Positions 25,851-34,252 of a stretch of 43,591 nt of DNA are shown one piece after another. The stretch is from Pseudomonadota bacterium (GTDB taxonomy: Bacteria > Pseudomonadota > Alphaproteobacteria > Rhizobiales > Beijerinckiaceae), in NCBI GenBank assembly GCA_020161475.1, contig JAIUNQ010000008.1, positions 1-43,591 on the forward strand, given 5' to 3'. A model generated the notes under the pieces. It saw only the letters and a list, made by a program, of their open reading frames with translations, had not been told where the DNA came from and ran no database searches. Position numbers and translations under genes: made by a program. Position 1 is the stretch's first letter, and each line of letters starts with the position of its first letter.

Positions 25851-26405
25851 ATGCTTCGTCGCACCCTTATCGCTCTGGCCGTTGCCGCTGTTCCCGCCCT
25901 TGCGCTGGCGCAGGTCGGGAGCAGCCCCGATCCCCAGAACACGCTGGAAATCGACCTGAAGGACGGCAAGGTGCTGATCGCGCTGCGCCCGGATCTCGCC
26001 CCCAAGCATGTCGAGCGTATCAAGACGCTGGCCAAGCGCGGCTTCTATGACGGCCTGCCGTTCCACCGCGTTATCGACGGCTTCATGGCCCAGACCGGCG
26101 ACCCGCGCGGCAACGGCACCGGCGGCTCCGAGCTGCCGGATCTTCCGGCGGAATTCTCGGCTGAGCCCTTCGCACGCGGCACGCTCGGCATGGCCCGCAC
26201 ACAGAACCCGAATTCCGCCAACTCGCAGTTCTTCATCATGTTCAAGGAAGCGCCGCACCTCAACGGTCAGTACACCGTCTGGGGCAAGGTCATCTCGGGC
26301 ATGAGCGCCGTGGACAAGATCAAGAAGGGGGAAGCGGCGGCCAACGGCTCTGTCGCCAACCCCGACAAGATGCTCAAAGTGCGCCTGCTGGCCGACGTGA
26401 AGTAA
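25851..26405 (+). CDS. cyclophilin-type peptidyl-prolyl isomerase, exported
   Basis: 184 residues with a signal peptide (MLRRTLIALAVAAVPALALA) and one cyclophilin domain: FHRVIDGFMAQTGDPRGNG (the active-site Arg is in FHRV), NSANSQFFIMF and YTVWGKVISGM. It should help proline-limited folding in the periplasm. ATG 25851 is preferred since GGAA lies upstream and the signal peptide starts there; in-frame ATGs at 25836 and 25839 would add MMETK. A second cyclophilin without a signal peptide follows at once. Confidence 0.93.
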   Translation: MLRRTLIALAVAAVPALALAQVGSSPDPQNTLEIDLKDGKVLIALRPDLAPKHVERIKTLAKRGFYDGLPFHRVIDGFMAQTGDPRGNGTGGSELPDLPAEFSAEPFARGTLGMARTQNPNSANSQFFIMFKEAPHLNGQYTVWGKVISGMSAVDKIKKGEAAANGSVANPDKMLKVRLLADVK

Positions 26406-26435
26406 CCATTTATCTGAAAAACAAGGAATATGACG

Positions 26436-26900
26436 ATGGCTGACGCCGAAAACCTCCTGATCCTCGACACCACCAAGGGCGAGGTGAAGATCGAGATGCG
26501 CCCCGATCTGGCCCCCGGCCATGTCGCGCATATCAAGAAGCTGGTGCGTGAAGGCTTCTACGATGGCCTCTCGTTCCATCGCGTCATTGACGGCTTCATG
26601 GCGCAGGGCGGCTGCCCGGATGGCACCGGCATGGGCGGCTCCGACTACCCGGATCTGAAGGCCGAGTTCAACGCCGAGCCACATGTGCGCGGCATCTGCT
26701 CCATGGCCCGCGCCCAGAACCCGAACTCGGCCAACTCGCAGTTCTTCATCGTGTTCGATGACGCGACCTTCCTCGACCGCCAGTACACCGTTTGGGGCAA
26801 GGTCATCGAGGGCATGGAAAACGTGGACAAGTTCGCCCGCGGCGAGCCGGTCCGCAACCCGGACCGCATCAACAAGGCGACGATCGCAGCCGACGCCTGA
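26436..26900 (+). CDS. cyclophilin-type peptidyl-prolyl isomerase, cytoplasmic
   Basis: 154 residues, one cyclophilin domain and no signal peptide: FHRVIDGFMAQGGCPDGTG, NSANSQFFIVF and YTVWGKVIEGM. Strong similarity to the exported paralogue in front points to an old tandem duplication with a cytoplasmic and a periplasmic copy. ATG 26436 has AAGGA eight bases upstream; ATG 26430 would put it two bases away. Confidence 0.95.
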   Translation: MADAENLLILDTTKGEVKIEMRPDLAPGHVAHIKKLVREGFYDGLSFHRVIDGFMAQGGCPDGTGMGGSDYPDLKAEFNAEPHVRGICSMARAQNPNSANSQFFIVFDDATFLDRQYTVWGKVIEGMENVDKFARGEPVRNPDRINKATIAADA

Positions 26901-26911
26901 TCAGAACAGTC

Positions 26912-26950
26912 CGTCATGCCCGGTCTTGTACCGGGCATCCACGACTTGCA
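26912..26950 (+). repeat. CCGGGC palindrome with CCACGACTT tail
   Basis: GTCATGCCCGG, loop, CCGGGCATCCACGACTT, the same family as at 18523 and 28083. A second hairpin GGCCGGG/CCCGGCC (26955-26973) followed by TTCCCATTT lies just after it, so transcription may end or pause here before queA. Confidence 0.75.
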
Positions 26951-26989
26951 TTTTGGCCGGGTTAAACCCGGCCTTCCCATTTCAAGCCC

Positions 26990-28078
26990 ATGCTCAAACT
27001 CTCCGATTTCGACTTCGAGCTGCCCGAGGACCGGATCGCGCTGCACCCCGCGAACCCGCGTGATGCCTCGCGCCTGCTGGTCGTGAGGGGGGATGCGCTG
27101 GAAGACCGCGTCTTCCGCGAGCTGCCGGATCTGCTGCGCGCGGGCGACCTGCTGGTGTTCAACGACACCAAGGTGATCCCGGCGCGGCTCAACGGGCGGC
27201 GCGTGCGCGGCGACAACGAAATCTCGTTTGAAGCCCTCTTGGTCAAGCGCTTTGACGAAGAGACTTGGCAAGCCTTCGCCAAGCCCGGCAAGCGCCTGAA
27301 GCTCGGCGATAGCGTGCATTTCGGCCTGCACAACCCCGCCTGCGAGGCCGCCAGCCTTTCAGCCGAGGTGATCGAGAAGAACGAGGAGGGCCTCGTCACT
27401 TTCCGTTTTGAAAAATCCGGCGCGTTTCTCGATGAAGCCGTAGCCCTTGTCGGCGCGATGCCGCTGCCGCCCTATATTCTGGAGGCCCGCAAGCGCGTGG
27501 GCGAGGGCGACACCCCGGCAGACGCCGCCGATTATCAGACCGTTTTCGCCGCCAAGGAGGGCGCTGTCGCGGCCCCCACGGCCTCGCTGCATTTCACGCC
27601 CCAAGTGCTGGAAAACCTGGCTGCCAAGGGCATCGAGCACGCCTTCGTCACGCTGCATGTCGGGGCGGGCACCTTCCTGCCGGTGAAGGTCGAGAACCTC
27701 GACGAGCACAAGATGCATGCCGAATGGGGCGAGGTGAGCGAGGCTTCAGCCGCGAAAATTCGTGCTGCCCGCGCCAAAGGCGGCCGCGTCATCGCAGTGG
27801 GCACCACCGCCTGCCGCCTTATTGAGTCTGCCGCGCACGACGGAGAAATCGCCCCTTGGGTCGGCGAAACCGACATCTTCATCCGCCCCGGCTACCGCTG
27901 GCGCACCACCGATGGGCTGATCACCAACTTCCACCTGCCCAAATCGACGCTGCTGATGCTCGTATCCGCTTTTGCGGGCATCGCACCCATGCGTGCGGCC
28001 TATGCCCATGCCATTGCGCAAGGCTACCGCTTCTACTCCTACGGCGATGCGAGTTTGCTGTTTCCAGCTCATACCTGA
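26990..28078 (+). CDS. queA: S-adenosylmethionine:tRNA ribosyltransferase-isomerase
   Basis: Transfers and isomerises the ribose of S-adenosylmethionine onto preQ1-tRNA to give epoxyqueuosine. 362 residues. Family blocks: [19 protein letters not shown] at the N-terminus, [47 protein letters not shown] and the C-terminal [20 protein letters not shown]. tgt follows after a 137-base gap with an inverted repeat pair; together they build queuosine at position 34 of Tyr, His, Asn and Asp tRNAs. Confidence 0.97.
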   Translation: MLKLSDFDFELPEDRIALHPANPRDASRLLVVRGDALEDRVFRELPDLLRAGDLLVFNDTKVIPARLNGRRVRGDNEISFEALLVKRFDEETWQAFAKPGKRLKLGDSVHFGLHNPACEAASLSAEVIEKNEEGLVTFRFEKSGAFLDEAVALVGAMPLPPYILEARKRVGEGDTPADAADYQTVFAAKEGAVAAPTASLHFTPQVLENLAAKGIEHAFVTLHVGAGTFLPVKVENLDEHKMHAEWGEVSEASAAKIRAARAKGGRVIAVGTTACRLIESAAHDGEIAPWVGETDIFIRPGYRWRTTDGLITNFHLPKSTLLMLVSAFAGIAPMRAAYAHAIAQGYRFYSYGDASLLFPAHT

Positions 28079-28082
28079 GACC

Positions 28083-28187
28083 ATCATGGCCGGGCTTGGC
28101 CCGGCCATCCACGACTTGCCCTTACCCGAAAAGTCGTGGATACCCGCCAGAAATCTTCCTAGGCAAAGAACTTGGGCGGGCATGACG
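28083..28187. repeat. inverted pair of CCACGACTT palindromes
   Basis: The left unit (ATCATGGCCGGGC ... CCATCCACGACTT, ends 28117) faces a right unit that starts AAGTCGTGGATACCCG (28131) and ends GCGGGCATGACGT. The right unit carries an extra piece (AGAAATCTTCCTAGGCAAAG) inside its loop. It sits between queA and tgt. Confidence 0.8.
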
Positions 28188-28215
28188 TTTTCGTCCGAAG
28201 GATCGCGTTAGACTC

Positions 28216-29349
28216 ATGACCCCCGATTTCCAATTCACCCTCCATGCGCAGGACGGCGCGGCGCGCTGCGGCACCATTGCTATGCCGCGCGGCGAGATCC
28301 GCACGCCCACCTTCATGCCCGTCGGCACCGCCGGCACGGTCAAGGGCCTCTACATGGACCAGGTGCGTGATTGCGGCGCCGATATCGTGCTCGGCAACAC
28401 CTATCACCTGATGCTGCGCCCCGGCGCGGAGCGCGTGGCCAAACTCGGTGGCCTGCACGAAATGTCGCGCTGGGCCTACCCGATCCTCACGGATTCCGGC
28501 GGTTTTCAGGTGATGTCGCTCGCCTCCCTGCGCAAGCTGACCGAAGAAGGCGTGATGTTCCAGAGCCATATCGATGGCTCGAAACACAACCTTACGCCAG
28601 AGCGCTCGATCGAGATCCAGCACCTCTTGGATTCCAACATCATCATGCAGCTGGATGAATGCATCCGCCTGCCCGCGCCGGAGGAGGAGGTGGCCCGCGC
28701 CATGCGCCTCTCGCTCCGCTGGGCCGAGCGCTCGAAGGCGGCGTTTGACGCGCTGGTGCAGCCGGGCGAGGGCAGGGCACTCTTCGGCATCGTGCAGGGC
28801 GGAACGCTCCCCCACCTGCGCCGTGAAAGCGCGGAAGCCTTGGTGAGGCTGGACCTGCCGGGTTACGCGCTCGGGGGCCTCGCGGTGGGCGAGCCGCAGG
28901 CGGAAATGCTCGCCACGATTGAAGCCACCGAGCCTTACCTGCCGCGCGAGAAGCCGCGCTATCTCATGGGTGTCGGCACGCCGGATGACATGATCGAGGC
29001 GGTGGCGCGCGGCATCGACATGTTCGATTGCGTGATGCCCACCCGCGCGGGCCGCCATGGCACCGCCTACACGCGCTTCGGCAAGTTCAACCTCAAGAAC
29101 GCCCGCTTTGCCGAGGACACCCGCCCGCTTGACGAGGCCTCCGCGTGCCCCGCAACGAATGGCTATTCGCGCGCCTATCTGCACCACCTCGTCAAATCGG
29201 ACGAGATGCTGGGCCAGATGCTGCTCTCATGGAACAACATCGCCTATTACCTCGCGCTGATGGCCGGCGCCCGCGAAGCCATCAAGGCCGGCCGTTATTC
29301 GGACTATGTGGCCGCCACCAAGGAAGGCTGGGCGCGCGGGGATAGCTGA
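28216..29349 (+). CDS. tgt: tRNA-guanine transglycosylase with degenerate zinc site
   Basis: Exchanges guanine 34 for preQ1 in tRNAs with GUN anticodons. 377 residues. The general base is D93 (DSGGFQVMS) and the nucleophile D271 (DCVMPTR), both kept, as are GGLAVGE and [11 protein letters not shown]. The C-terminal zinc site normally is CxCxxC plus a His. Here the equivalent positions are S309, C311, T314 and N340 (LSWNN), so three of four ligands are replaced. The surrounding fold sequence ([16 protein letters not shown]) is intact, so this looks like a functional zinc-free variant and not decay. Confidence 0.95.
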   Translation: MTPDFQFTLHAQDGAARCGTIAMPRGEIRTPTFMPVGTAGTVKGLYMDQVRDCGADIVLGNTYHLMLRPGAERVAKLGGLHEMSRWAYPILTDSGGFQVMSLASLRKLTEEGVMFQSHIDGSKHNLTPERSIEIQHLLDSNIIMQLDECIRLPAPEEEVARAMRLSLRWAERSKAAFDALVQPGEGRALFGIVQGGTLPHLRRESAEALVRLDLPGYALGGLAVGEPQAEMLATIEATEPYLPREKPRYLMGVGTPDDMIEAVARGIDMFDCVMPTRAGRHGTAYTRFGKFNLKNARFAEDTRPLDEASACPATNGYSRAYLHHLVKSDEMLGQMLLSWNNIAYYLALMAGAREAIKAGRYSDYVAATKEGWARGDS

Positions 29350-29405
29350 TTCCGGCTTTTCATCTAAGATCAGCGGCGCTATTCCGGGCGCAAAGAGGAG
29401 CCCCC

Positions 29406-30278
29406 ATGAGCGCTGAGATGATTGACGGAAAGGCCGTCGCCGCCGCCCTTCGTGCCGAACTGGCCGAGAAAGTCTCCGCGATCAAGGCCAGCGGCAAGCG
29501 TGCCCCGGGCCTCGCCGTGGTGCTGGTGGGCGAAGACCCGGCCAGCCGCGTTTATGTCGCCTCGAAAGCCAAGCAGACCGTTGAGGTCGGCATGCTCTCC
29601 ATCGAGCACAAGCTGCCGGTGGAAACCTCCGAGGCCGATCTCCTCGCACTGGTGGAAAAGCTCAACGCTGATGCAACGATTGACGGTATCCTCGTTCAGC
29701 TGCCCCTTCCCAAGCACATCGACGCCGACAAGGTGCTCAACGCAATCGTGCCTGAAAAGGACGTCGATGGCTTTCACCCCATGAACGCGGGCGCGCTGGC
29801 CACGGGCGGCGTGGGCTTCATCCCCTGCACCCCGCGCGGCTCCATGCGCCTCATTAAGGGCGTGAAAAAAGATCTCTCCGGCCTCAATGCCGTGGTGGTG
29901 GGCCGCTCGAACATCGTCGGCAAGCCGATGGCGCTGCTGCTGCTGAATGAGAACTGCACCGTCACCATCGCGCATTCGCGCACCAGGAACCTGGCGGAAG
30001 TCTGCCGCGCCGCCGATATTCTGGTGGCCGCTGTGGGCCGCCCGAAGCTGTTGGGCGCGGAGCATGTGAAGCCGGGCGCCATCGTCATCGATGTCGGCAT
30101 CAACCGCATCACGGATGAGGCGACCGGCAAGAACAAGCTGGTGGGCGATGTCGATTTCGAAGCCGCGAAAGCCGTTGCGGGCTACATTACCCCGGTGCCG
30201 GGCGGCGTCGGCCCAATGACCATCGCCTGCCTGATGGAAAACACGCTGGACAGCTACCTGCGCGCCACCGGCTGCTGA
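29406..30278 (+). CDS. folD: methylenetetrahydrofolate dehydrogenase/cyclohydrolase
   Basis: A bifunctional one-carbon enzyme that interconverts methylene-, methenyl- and formyl-tetrahydrofolate with NADP. 290 residues. YVASKAK holds the catalytic Lys, [14 protein letters not shown] is the substrate block, [18 protein letters not shown] the Rossmann region, and [18 protein letters not shown] the C-terminal signature. ATG 29406 has GAGGAGCCCCC upstream. It lies 56 bases behind tgt on the same strand. Confidence 0.98.
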   Translation: MSAEMIDGKAVAAALRAELAEKVSAIKASGKRAPGLAVVLVGEDPASRVYVASKAKQTVEVGMLSIEHKLPVETSEADLLALVEKLNADATIDGILVQLPLPKHIDADKVLNAIVPEKDVDGFHPMNAGALATGGVGFIPCTPRGSMRLIKGVKKDLSGLNAVVVGRSNIVGKPMALLLLNENCTVTIAHSRTRNLAEVCRAADILVAAVGRPKLLGAEHVKPGAIVIDVGINRITDEATGKNKLVGDVDFEAAKAVAGYITPVPGGVGPMTIACLMENTLDSYLRATGC

Positions 30279-30385
30279 CCTTAATTCCTTCTTCAGCTTG
30301 CCGGGAGGCAATGCGCGAAGGGAAGTCCTTTCTTAAACGCTTCTCCCCATGACTGGCCCTCGCATGGTTTGGCGGGGAGGAGCCC

Positions 30386-31834
30386 ATGGCTGCGACAGTG
30401 GAAGCATTGGGGGGCGTTGATCTGCCTCTCGTCGTTGATCTCGACGGCACCCTCATCCGCACTGATCTTCTGGTGGAGTCTGCCTTCGCGCATGTGGGCG
30501 AGAAGCCAATGGCGGCCATCGGCGTGCTCGCCGCGCTCCGGCGCGGCAAGGCGGCGCTGAAGGACCACATCGCTGCGCAGACCACCATTGATGTTGCGCA
30601 TCTGCCCTATGACGAAGCCGTGCTGGATCTGATCCGCCGCGCCAAGGGAGAGGGACGCCGCGTCATTCTCGCCTCGGCCAGCAACGAGCGCTACGTGAAG
30701 GGCGTCGCCGAGCACCTCGGCCTTTTCGACGAGTGGTATGGCTCTTCCGCCACCGACAACCTGTCCTCCAGCCGCAAGGCCGCGCTGCTGGTCGAGAAAT
30801 TTGGCGAGAAGGGCTTCGATTACATCGGCAACGAGCGCGCGGATATCCCGATCTGGCGCGTGGCGCGCAAGGCCATTGGCGTGCGCCTCTCCGGTTCACT
30901 CGAATCGCACCTCAAGGTGCTGGCGCCCGATGCGGAAATCCTTCCGTCGGCGGGCAACCCGTTGCGCGCCTGGGCCAAGATGCTGCGTGTGCATCAATGG
31001 GCCAAGAACGCACTGGTGTTCGTGGCGCCCCTGACTTCGCAGCACCTGAATTTCGGCACGTTGGGGCAGATTCTGGCGGCATTTTTCGCGTTTTCGCTGG
31101 CCGCTTCCGCCATTTACATCGTCAATGATCTTGTCGATATCGACGCCGACCGCAAACACCCTTCCAAGAAGCGTCGCCCGCTGGCCGCCGGCACCGTGCC
31201 TATCCTTGAAGCGGTGGTCGTGGCCCCGGCACTCCTGATCGCAGCGCTGGCGCTCGCCGCAACCTTGCCTTCCAAGTTCATTCTGGTGGTGCTGGCGTAT
31301 CTCGCGCTGACGACGCTCTACACCTTCGTACTCAAGCGCAAGATGATGATCGACGTGGTGGCGCTCGCGGCGCTTTACACCCTGCGCGTCATCGGGGGCG
31401 CTGAGGCGATTGCCGTGCCGGTGTCGGAGTGGCTGCTTGGCTTCTCGATGTTCATCTTTACAGCGCTTGCATTGGTCAAACGCTACATCGAGCTGGCGGC
31501 ACGCCTCGACGCCGACTTGCCGGACCCCACCAACCGTAACTACCGCAAGGCCGATCTGCCCGTCATTCTGGCCATGGCCTCGGCGGCGAGCTTCAATGCC
31601 ATCACGGTTTTCGCGCTTTATGTGTCATCCCCGGCGGTCAATGCGCTTTATGCGCATCCGCGCCGCCTTTGGTTGATGTGCCCGGTGCTGCTGTTCTGGC
31701 TTGGCCGCGTGCTGATGCTGGCGCATCGCCGCATGATGGATGATGACCCCATCGTCTTCGCGATCAAGGACAGCCGCTCCTATGCCGCGGCCGCCATGGC
31801 CGGCCTCATCATCATCCTCTCGGCAACGCTTTGA
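30386..31834 (+). CDS. HAD phosphatase-UbiA prenyltransferase fusion (DPPR synthase-like)
   Basis: 482 residues in two parts. Residues 1-190 form a HAD phosphatase-like domain with DLDGTLIRTD (D18, D20), ILASASNERY and YIGNERADIPIW. Residues about 195-482 form a UbiA membrane prenyltransferase with the metal-binding NDLVDIDAD at 247-255, RRPLAAG, and TLYTFVLKRKMMIDVVAL then LRVIGG. The latter blocks match decaprenyl-phosphate 5-phosphoribosyltransferase (Rv3806c-type). The HAD part could remove the 5-phosphate, giving polyprenyl-phosphoribose, precursor of an arabinosyl donor. The substrate is inferred. ATG 30386 has GGAGGAG upstream. The 3' end overlaps the convergent next gene by 23 bases. 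Confidence 0.85.
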   Translation: MAATVEALGGVDLPLVVDLDGTLIRTDLLVESAFAHVGEKPMAAIGVLAALRRGKAALKDHIAAQTTIDVAHLPYDEAVLDLIRRAKGEGRRVILASASNERYVKGVAEHLGLFDEWYGSSATDNLSSSRKAALLVEKFGEKGFDYIGNERADIPIWRVARKAIGVRLSGSLESHLKVLAPDAEILPSAGNPLRAWAKMLRVHQWAKNALVFVAPLTSQHLNFGTLGQILAAFFAFSLAASAIYIVNDLVDIDADRKHPSKKRRPLAAGTVPILEAVVVAPALLIAALALAATLPSKFILVVLAYLALTTLYTFVLKRKMMIDVVALAALYTLRVIGGAEAIAVPVSEWLLGFSMFIFTALALVKRYIELAARLDADLPDPTNRNYRKADLPVILAMASAASFNAITVFALYVSSPAVNALYAHPRRLWLMCPVLLFWLGRVLMLAHRRMMDDDPIVFAIKDSRSYAAAAMAGLIIILSATL

Positions 31835-33191
31835 GGCGTTGCCACTCGCTCGCCAGCACGATGGTGCAGAGCGAACTCATCAGGATGAGAATGGAGAAGT
31901 GCCGCTCGACGCCAAAGCCTAAGATGTAAGGCGCGGCATAGCAGGCACACATCATCAGCGAGGCTGCGCCGATGGCGCGCGCGCGGCCATCCCCCTTGGC
32001 GATCATGACAAGCGCCAGCCCCAGCCCGAAGAACTCGATCAACCGCCCGACGACGATCCATGCCCCCGCGAGCAGCTCTTCCGCCGTGCCGCGATAGCGT
32101 TCCTGCCGGGTGGTATCATCCTCGAGCACATGCGGCACGAGGCGCGGCCAGGCGGTAACAGTGACAAACTTCACGGCAAAGGTTTTCAGCGCCTCGCCGG
32201 GGTTGGCCTTGATCCAGTCGAGCGCGCGGGCCTTGTAGGCGTCATTCCAGCTCCACTCGTCCTTGAACCCCCCGCGCGAAATCTCGTGCGGCAGATCCAG
32301 CACCTTGCCCTGACAGCGGTTCAGATCCGTGAAGAGCACATCCAGCCCGCATTGCGGATAGAGCTTGAGCGTATTGGCGTTCCAGCCGCGGAACATGTTT
32401 TCCCCGTCATAGCTCGACATCACGGTGATGCGCTTGGCGGTGGTGTAGTTATGGGTGAGCCAGCCCGCCGGAGCGGCCACGGCCAGCGCCAGCAGCAGCA
32501 GCGCCGCCCCGCGCCGCGCCGCCATCAGCGCCAGCGAGATCGCGATGACGGAAACGGTGACCAGCACCAGCACCTGCGACGACTTGATCAGATAACCGAG
32601 CGCGGCCAGCAGCACGGCCCCAATGGCAACCGGCAGGCTGAACCCCGCAGGCCCCCGCACCAGCAGCGCCAGCGTCAGCAGCGTCGTCGCCGCCACGATC
32701 TCGATCAGATAGCCTTCTTCATAGTGCAGCGCACCCATGTGCTTGGTCATGCTGGGCGAGAACATCAGCACCAGCGTGATCAGGGCGGCCAGCCCCACGG
32801 CAACCGGGGTCGAGGGGCGGAACGCACGGGCAAAGGCGCGGATCGCAAAAAAGCTCATCCCGCTCAGCAGCAGCACCTTGATATAGGCCACCACTTTGTA
32901 GCTCTGCGTGAACTGGGCCATGAAGGCGAGAAAATAGGGCACAGCCGGCATGCGCGAGGAGCGGTGGCAGCCGAAATCCTCGCAGCCGACGAAACCTTTG
33001 CCCTCAACCAGCGCCTTCACATAGGGATCGAACGAAAACCCGAGATCGAACAGTGAGCGTGACGCCGGCACGTAGAGCGTCACGGACACCAGCTTGAGCA
33101 CCAACACCACGGCGACGATGAGAAACGCGAGCGCATCGGGCTTGGCCAGCAGCGGTTGGCGCGCAACATAAGCGCCGAGGGTTCGCAGCAT
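31812..33191 (-). CDS. multi-pass membrane protein, probable GT-C glycosyltransferase
   Basis: 459 residues with about ten or more hydrophobic helices. After the first helix (DALAFLIVAVVLVLKLVSVTL) comes a loop with SFDPYVKALVEGKGF and then RMPAVPYFLAFMAQ; an acidic loop residue followed by such a block is the layout of GT-C/GT39-type transferases. A central soluble part has MSSYDGENMFRGWN, as in ArnT-like proteins, and several Cys (CEDFGCH, CGLDVLF, CQGK). A lipid-phosphate sugar donor would be expected. The neighbouring HAD-UbiA protein could make such a donor, but this link is inferred. ATG 33191 has CAGGAG upstream. Confidence 0.6.
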   Translation of the reverse strand: MLRTLGAYVARQPLLAKPDALAFLIVAVVLVLKLVSVTLYVPASRSLFDLGFSFDPYVKALVEGKGFVGCEDFGCHRSSRMPAVPYFLAFMAQFTQSYKVVAYIKVLLLSGMSFFAIRAFARAFRPSTPVAVGLAALITLVLMFSPSMTKHMGALHYEEGYLIEIVAATTLLTLALLVRGPAGFSLPVAIGAVLLAALGYLIKSSQVLVLVTVSVIAISLALMAARRGAALLLLALAVAAPAGWLTHNYTTAKRITVMSSYDGENMFRGWNANTLKLYPQCGLDVLFTDLNRCQGKVLDLPHEISRGGFKDEWSWNDAYKARALDWIKANPGEALKTFAVKFVTVTAWPRLVPHVLEDDTTRQERYRGTAEELLAGAWIVVGRLIEFFGLGLALVMIAKGDGRARAIGAASLMMCACYAAPYILGFGVERHFSILILMSSLCTIVLASEWQRLKALPRG

Positions 33192-33374
33192 CTCACTCTC
33201 CTGATCAGGGAATCGCTTCGCTCTTATAGCAGCCCGAAAGCAAAGGCGGGGGCAAACCCTAGCCGCCAGTCAAACCGCCGGAGCAGCGCAAGGCCTGAAT
33301 CCAACGCAGATCGACGCGGGCAGGGCATTGACCGCACCGGCCAAAGCCACTAGGACACGGCCTCACTCTGGTGC

Positions 33375-33450
33375 GAGCTCGTAGCTCAGTCGGTAGAGCA
33401 CGTGACTTTTAATCATGGGGTCCTGGGTTCGAATCCCAGCGAGCTCACCA
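33375..33450 (+). tRNA. tRNA-Lys (anticodon TTT)
   Basis: A complete cloverleaf of 76 bases including an encoded CCA: acceptor GAGCTCG/CGAGCTC, D arm GCTC/GAGC, anticodon stem CGTGA/TCATG with loop CTTTTAA (anticodon 33408-33410), T arm CTGGG-TTCGAAT-CCCAG. An intrinsic terminator follows 15 bases later. Confidence 0.97.
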
Positions 33451-33465
33451 GAGCGATCTAACGAA

Positions 33466-33490
33466 AAAGGCCGGGTTTCCCCGGCCTTTC
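33466..33490 (+). terminator. intrinsic terminator of tRNA-Lys
   Basis: AAAGGCCGGG, loop TTTC, CCCGGCCTTT. The short T run ends the stem. Confidence 0.85.
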
Positions 33491-33604
33491 GCATGTCTGG
33501 ATGGTCCCTCGCTTGTTTTCCTCCGCAGCGCATAGCGTGTCGTGAGGAGCAATCCGCGACGCCAAGCAGCGCCGCAGACCGTTGCGAGGGGCCTTAAGCC
33601 GGAA

Positions 33605-34057
33605 TCAGGCCTGCTCGAGCGGCGGAATGCGCAGCATCTGATGCGGGTAGATCTTGTCCGGATGCGAGAGCATCGGCTTGTTGGCTTCGAAAATGATGTT
33701 GTACTTGTCGCCGTGGCCCTTGCCATAGGCGCGTTCGGCGATCTTCCACAGCGTGTCGCCTGACTTGACCTCGACCATCTGGGAAGCGGCAGCTTCCTTG
33801 GCGACGATCAGGTTGTTCTCGACCTCGCTCACGCCCATGGTGTTGCCCACCGCGAGAATGATCTTTTCGGCCTCGGCGGTATCGGCGGTGCTGCCGTTCA
33901 CGGTCACCTTGTTGCCTTCGACCTTGATGTCGAGACCGTCAACGTTGAGTCCATGCTTGGCGACTTCGGCCTTGAGCGCATCAGGCGTGGCGGCCTGCGC
34001 TTCGCTGGCACCCATAAGCTTTTCGCCAACCGACTTGATGAAACTGAAGAGACCCAT
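33605..34057 (-). CDS. BON-LysM domain protein (Kbp/YgaU-like)
   Basis: 150 residues: a short N-terminal helix (MGLFSFIKSVGEKLMG), a BON domain (about 28-88, with IKVEGNKVTVNGS and VENNLIV) and a C-terminal LysM domain (about 96-146, VKSGDTLWKIAERAYG ... IYPHQMLRIP). This order and length match E. coli Kbp (YgaU), a potassium-binding protein important in high potassium. There is no signal peptide, also as in Kbp. ATG 34057 has AGGAGGA upstream. Confidence 0.9.
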   Translation of the reverse strand: MGLFSFIKSVGEKLMGASEAQAATPDALKAEVAKHGLNVDGLDIKVEGNKVTVNGSTADTAEAEKIILAVGNTMGVSEVENNLIVAKEAAASQMVEVKSGDTLWKIAERAYGKGHGDKYNIIFEANKPMLSHPDKIYPHQMLRIPPLEQA

Positions 34058-34252
34058 TTTATCCTCCTGCCGCCCGTTACTGTGAGGGCAGGGGGAAGCT
34101 ACGACCTCGCATGCGGATTAACAAGCACTTCACCAAAAAAATACGCAACACTACTACCTAGGTGGAGATGAAGCTCCCAGTTGTCGCATCCCGGCGCAAA
34201 AACCGCTAAATCCTCGGGCAGGTAGGGGAATCGCTGAAAAAGGACTTTCGGC

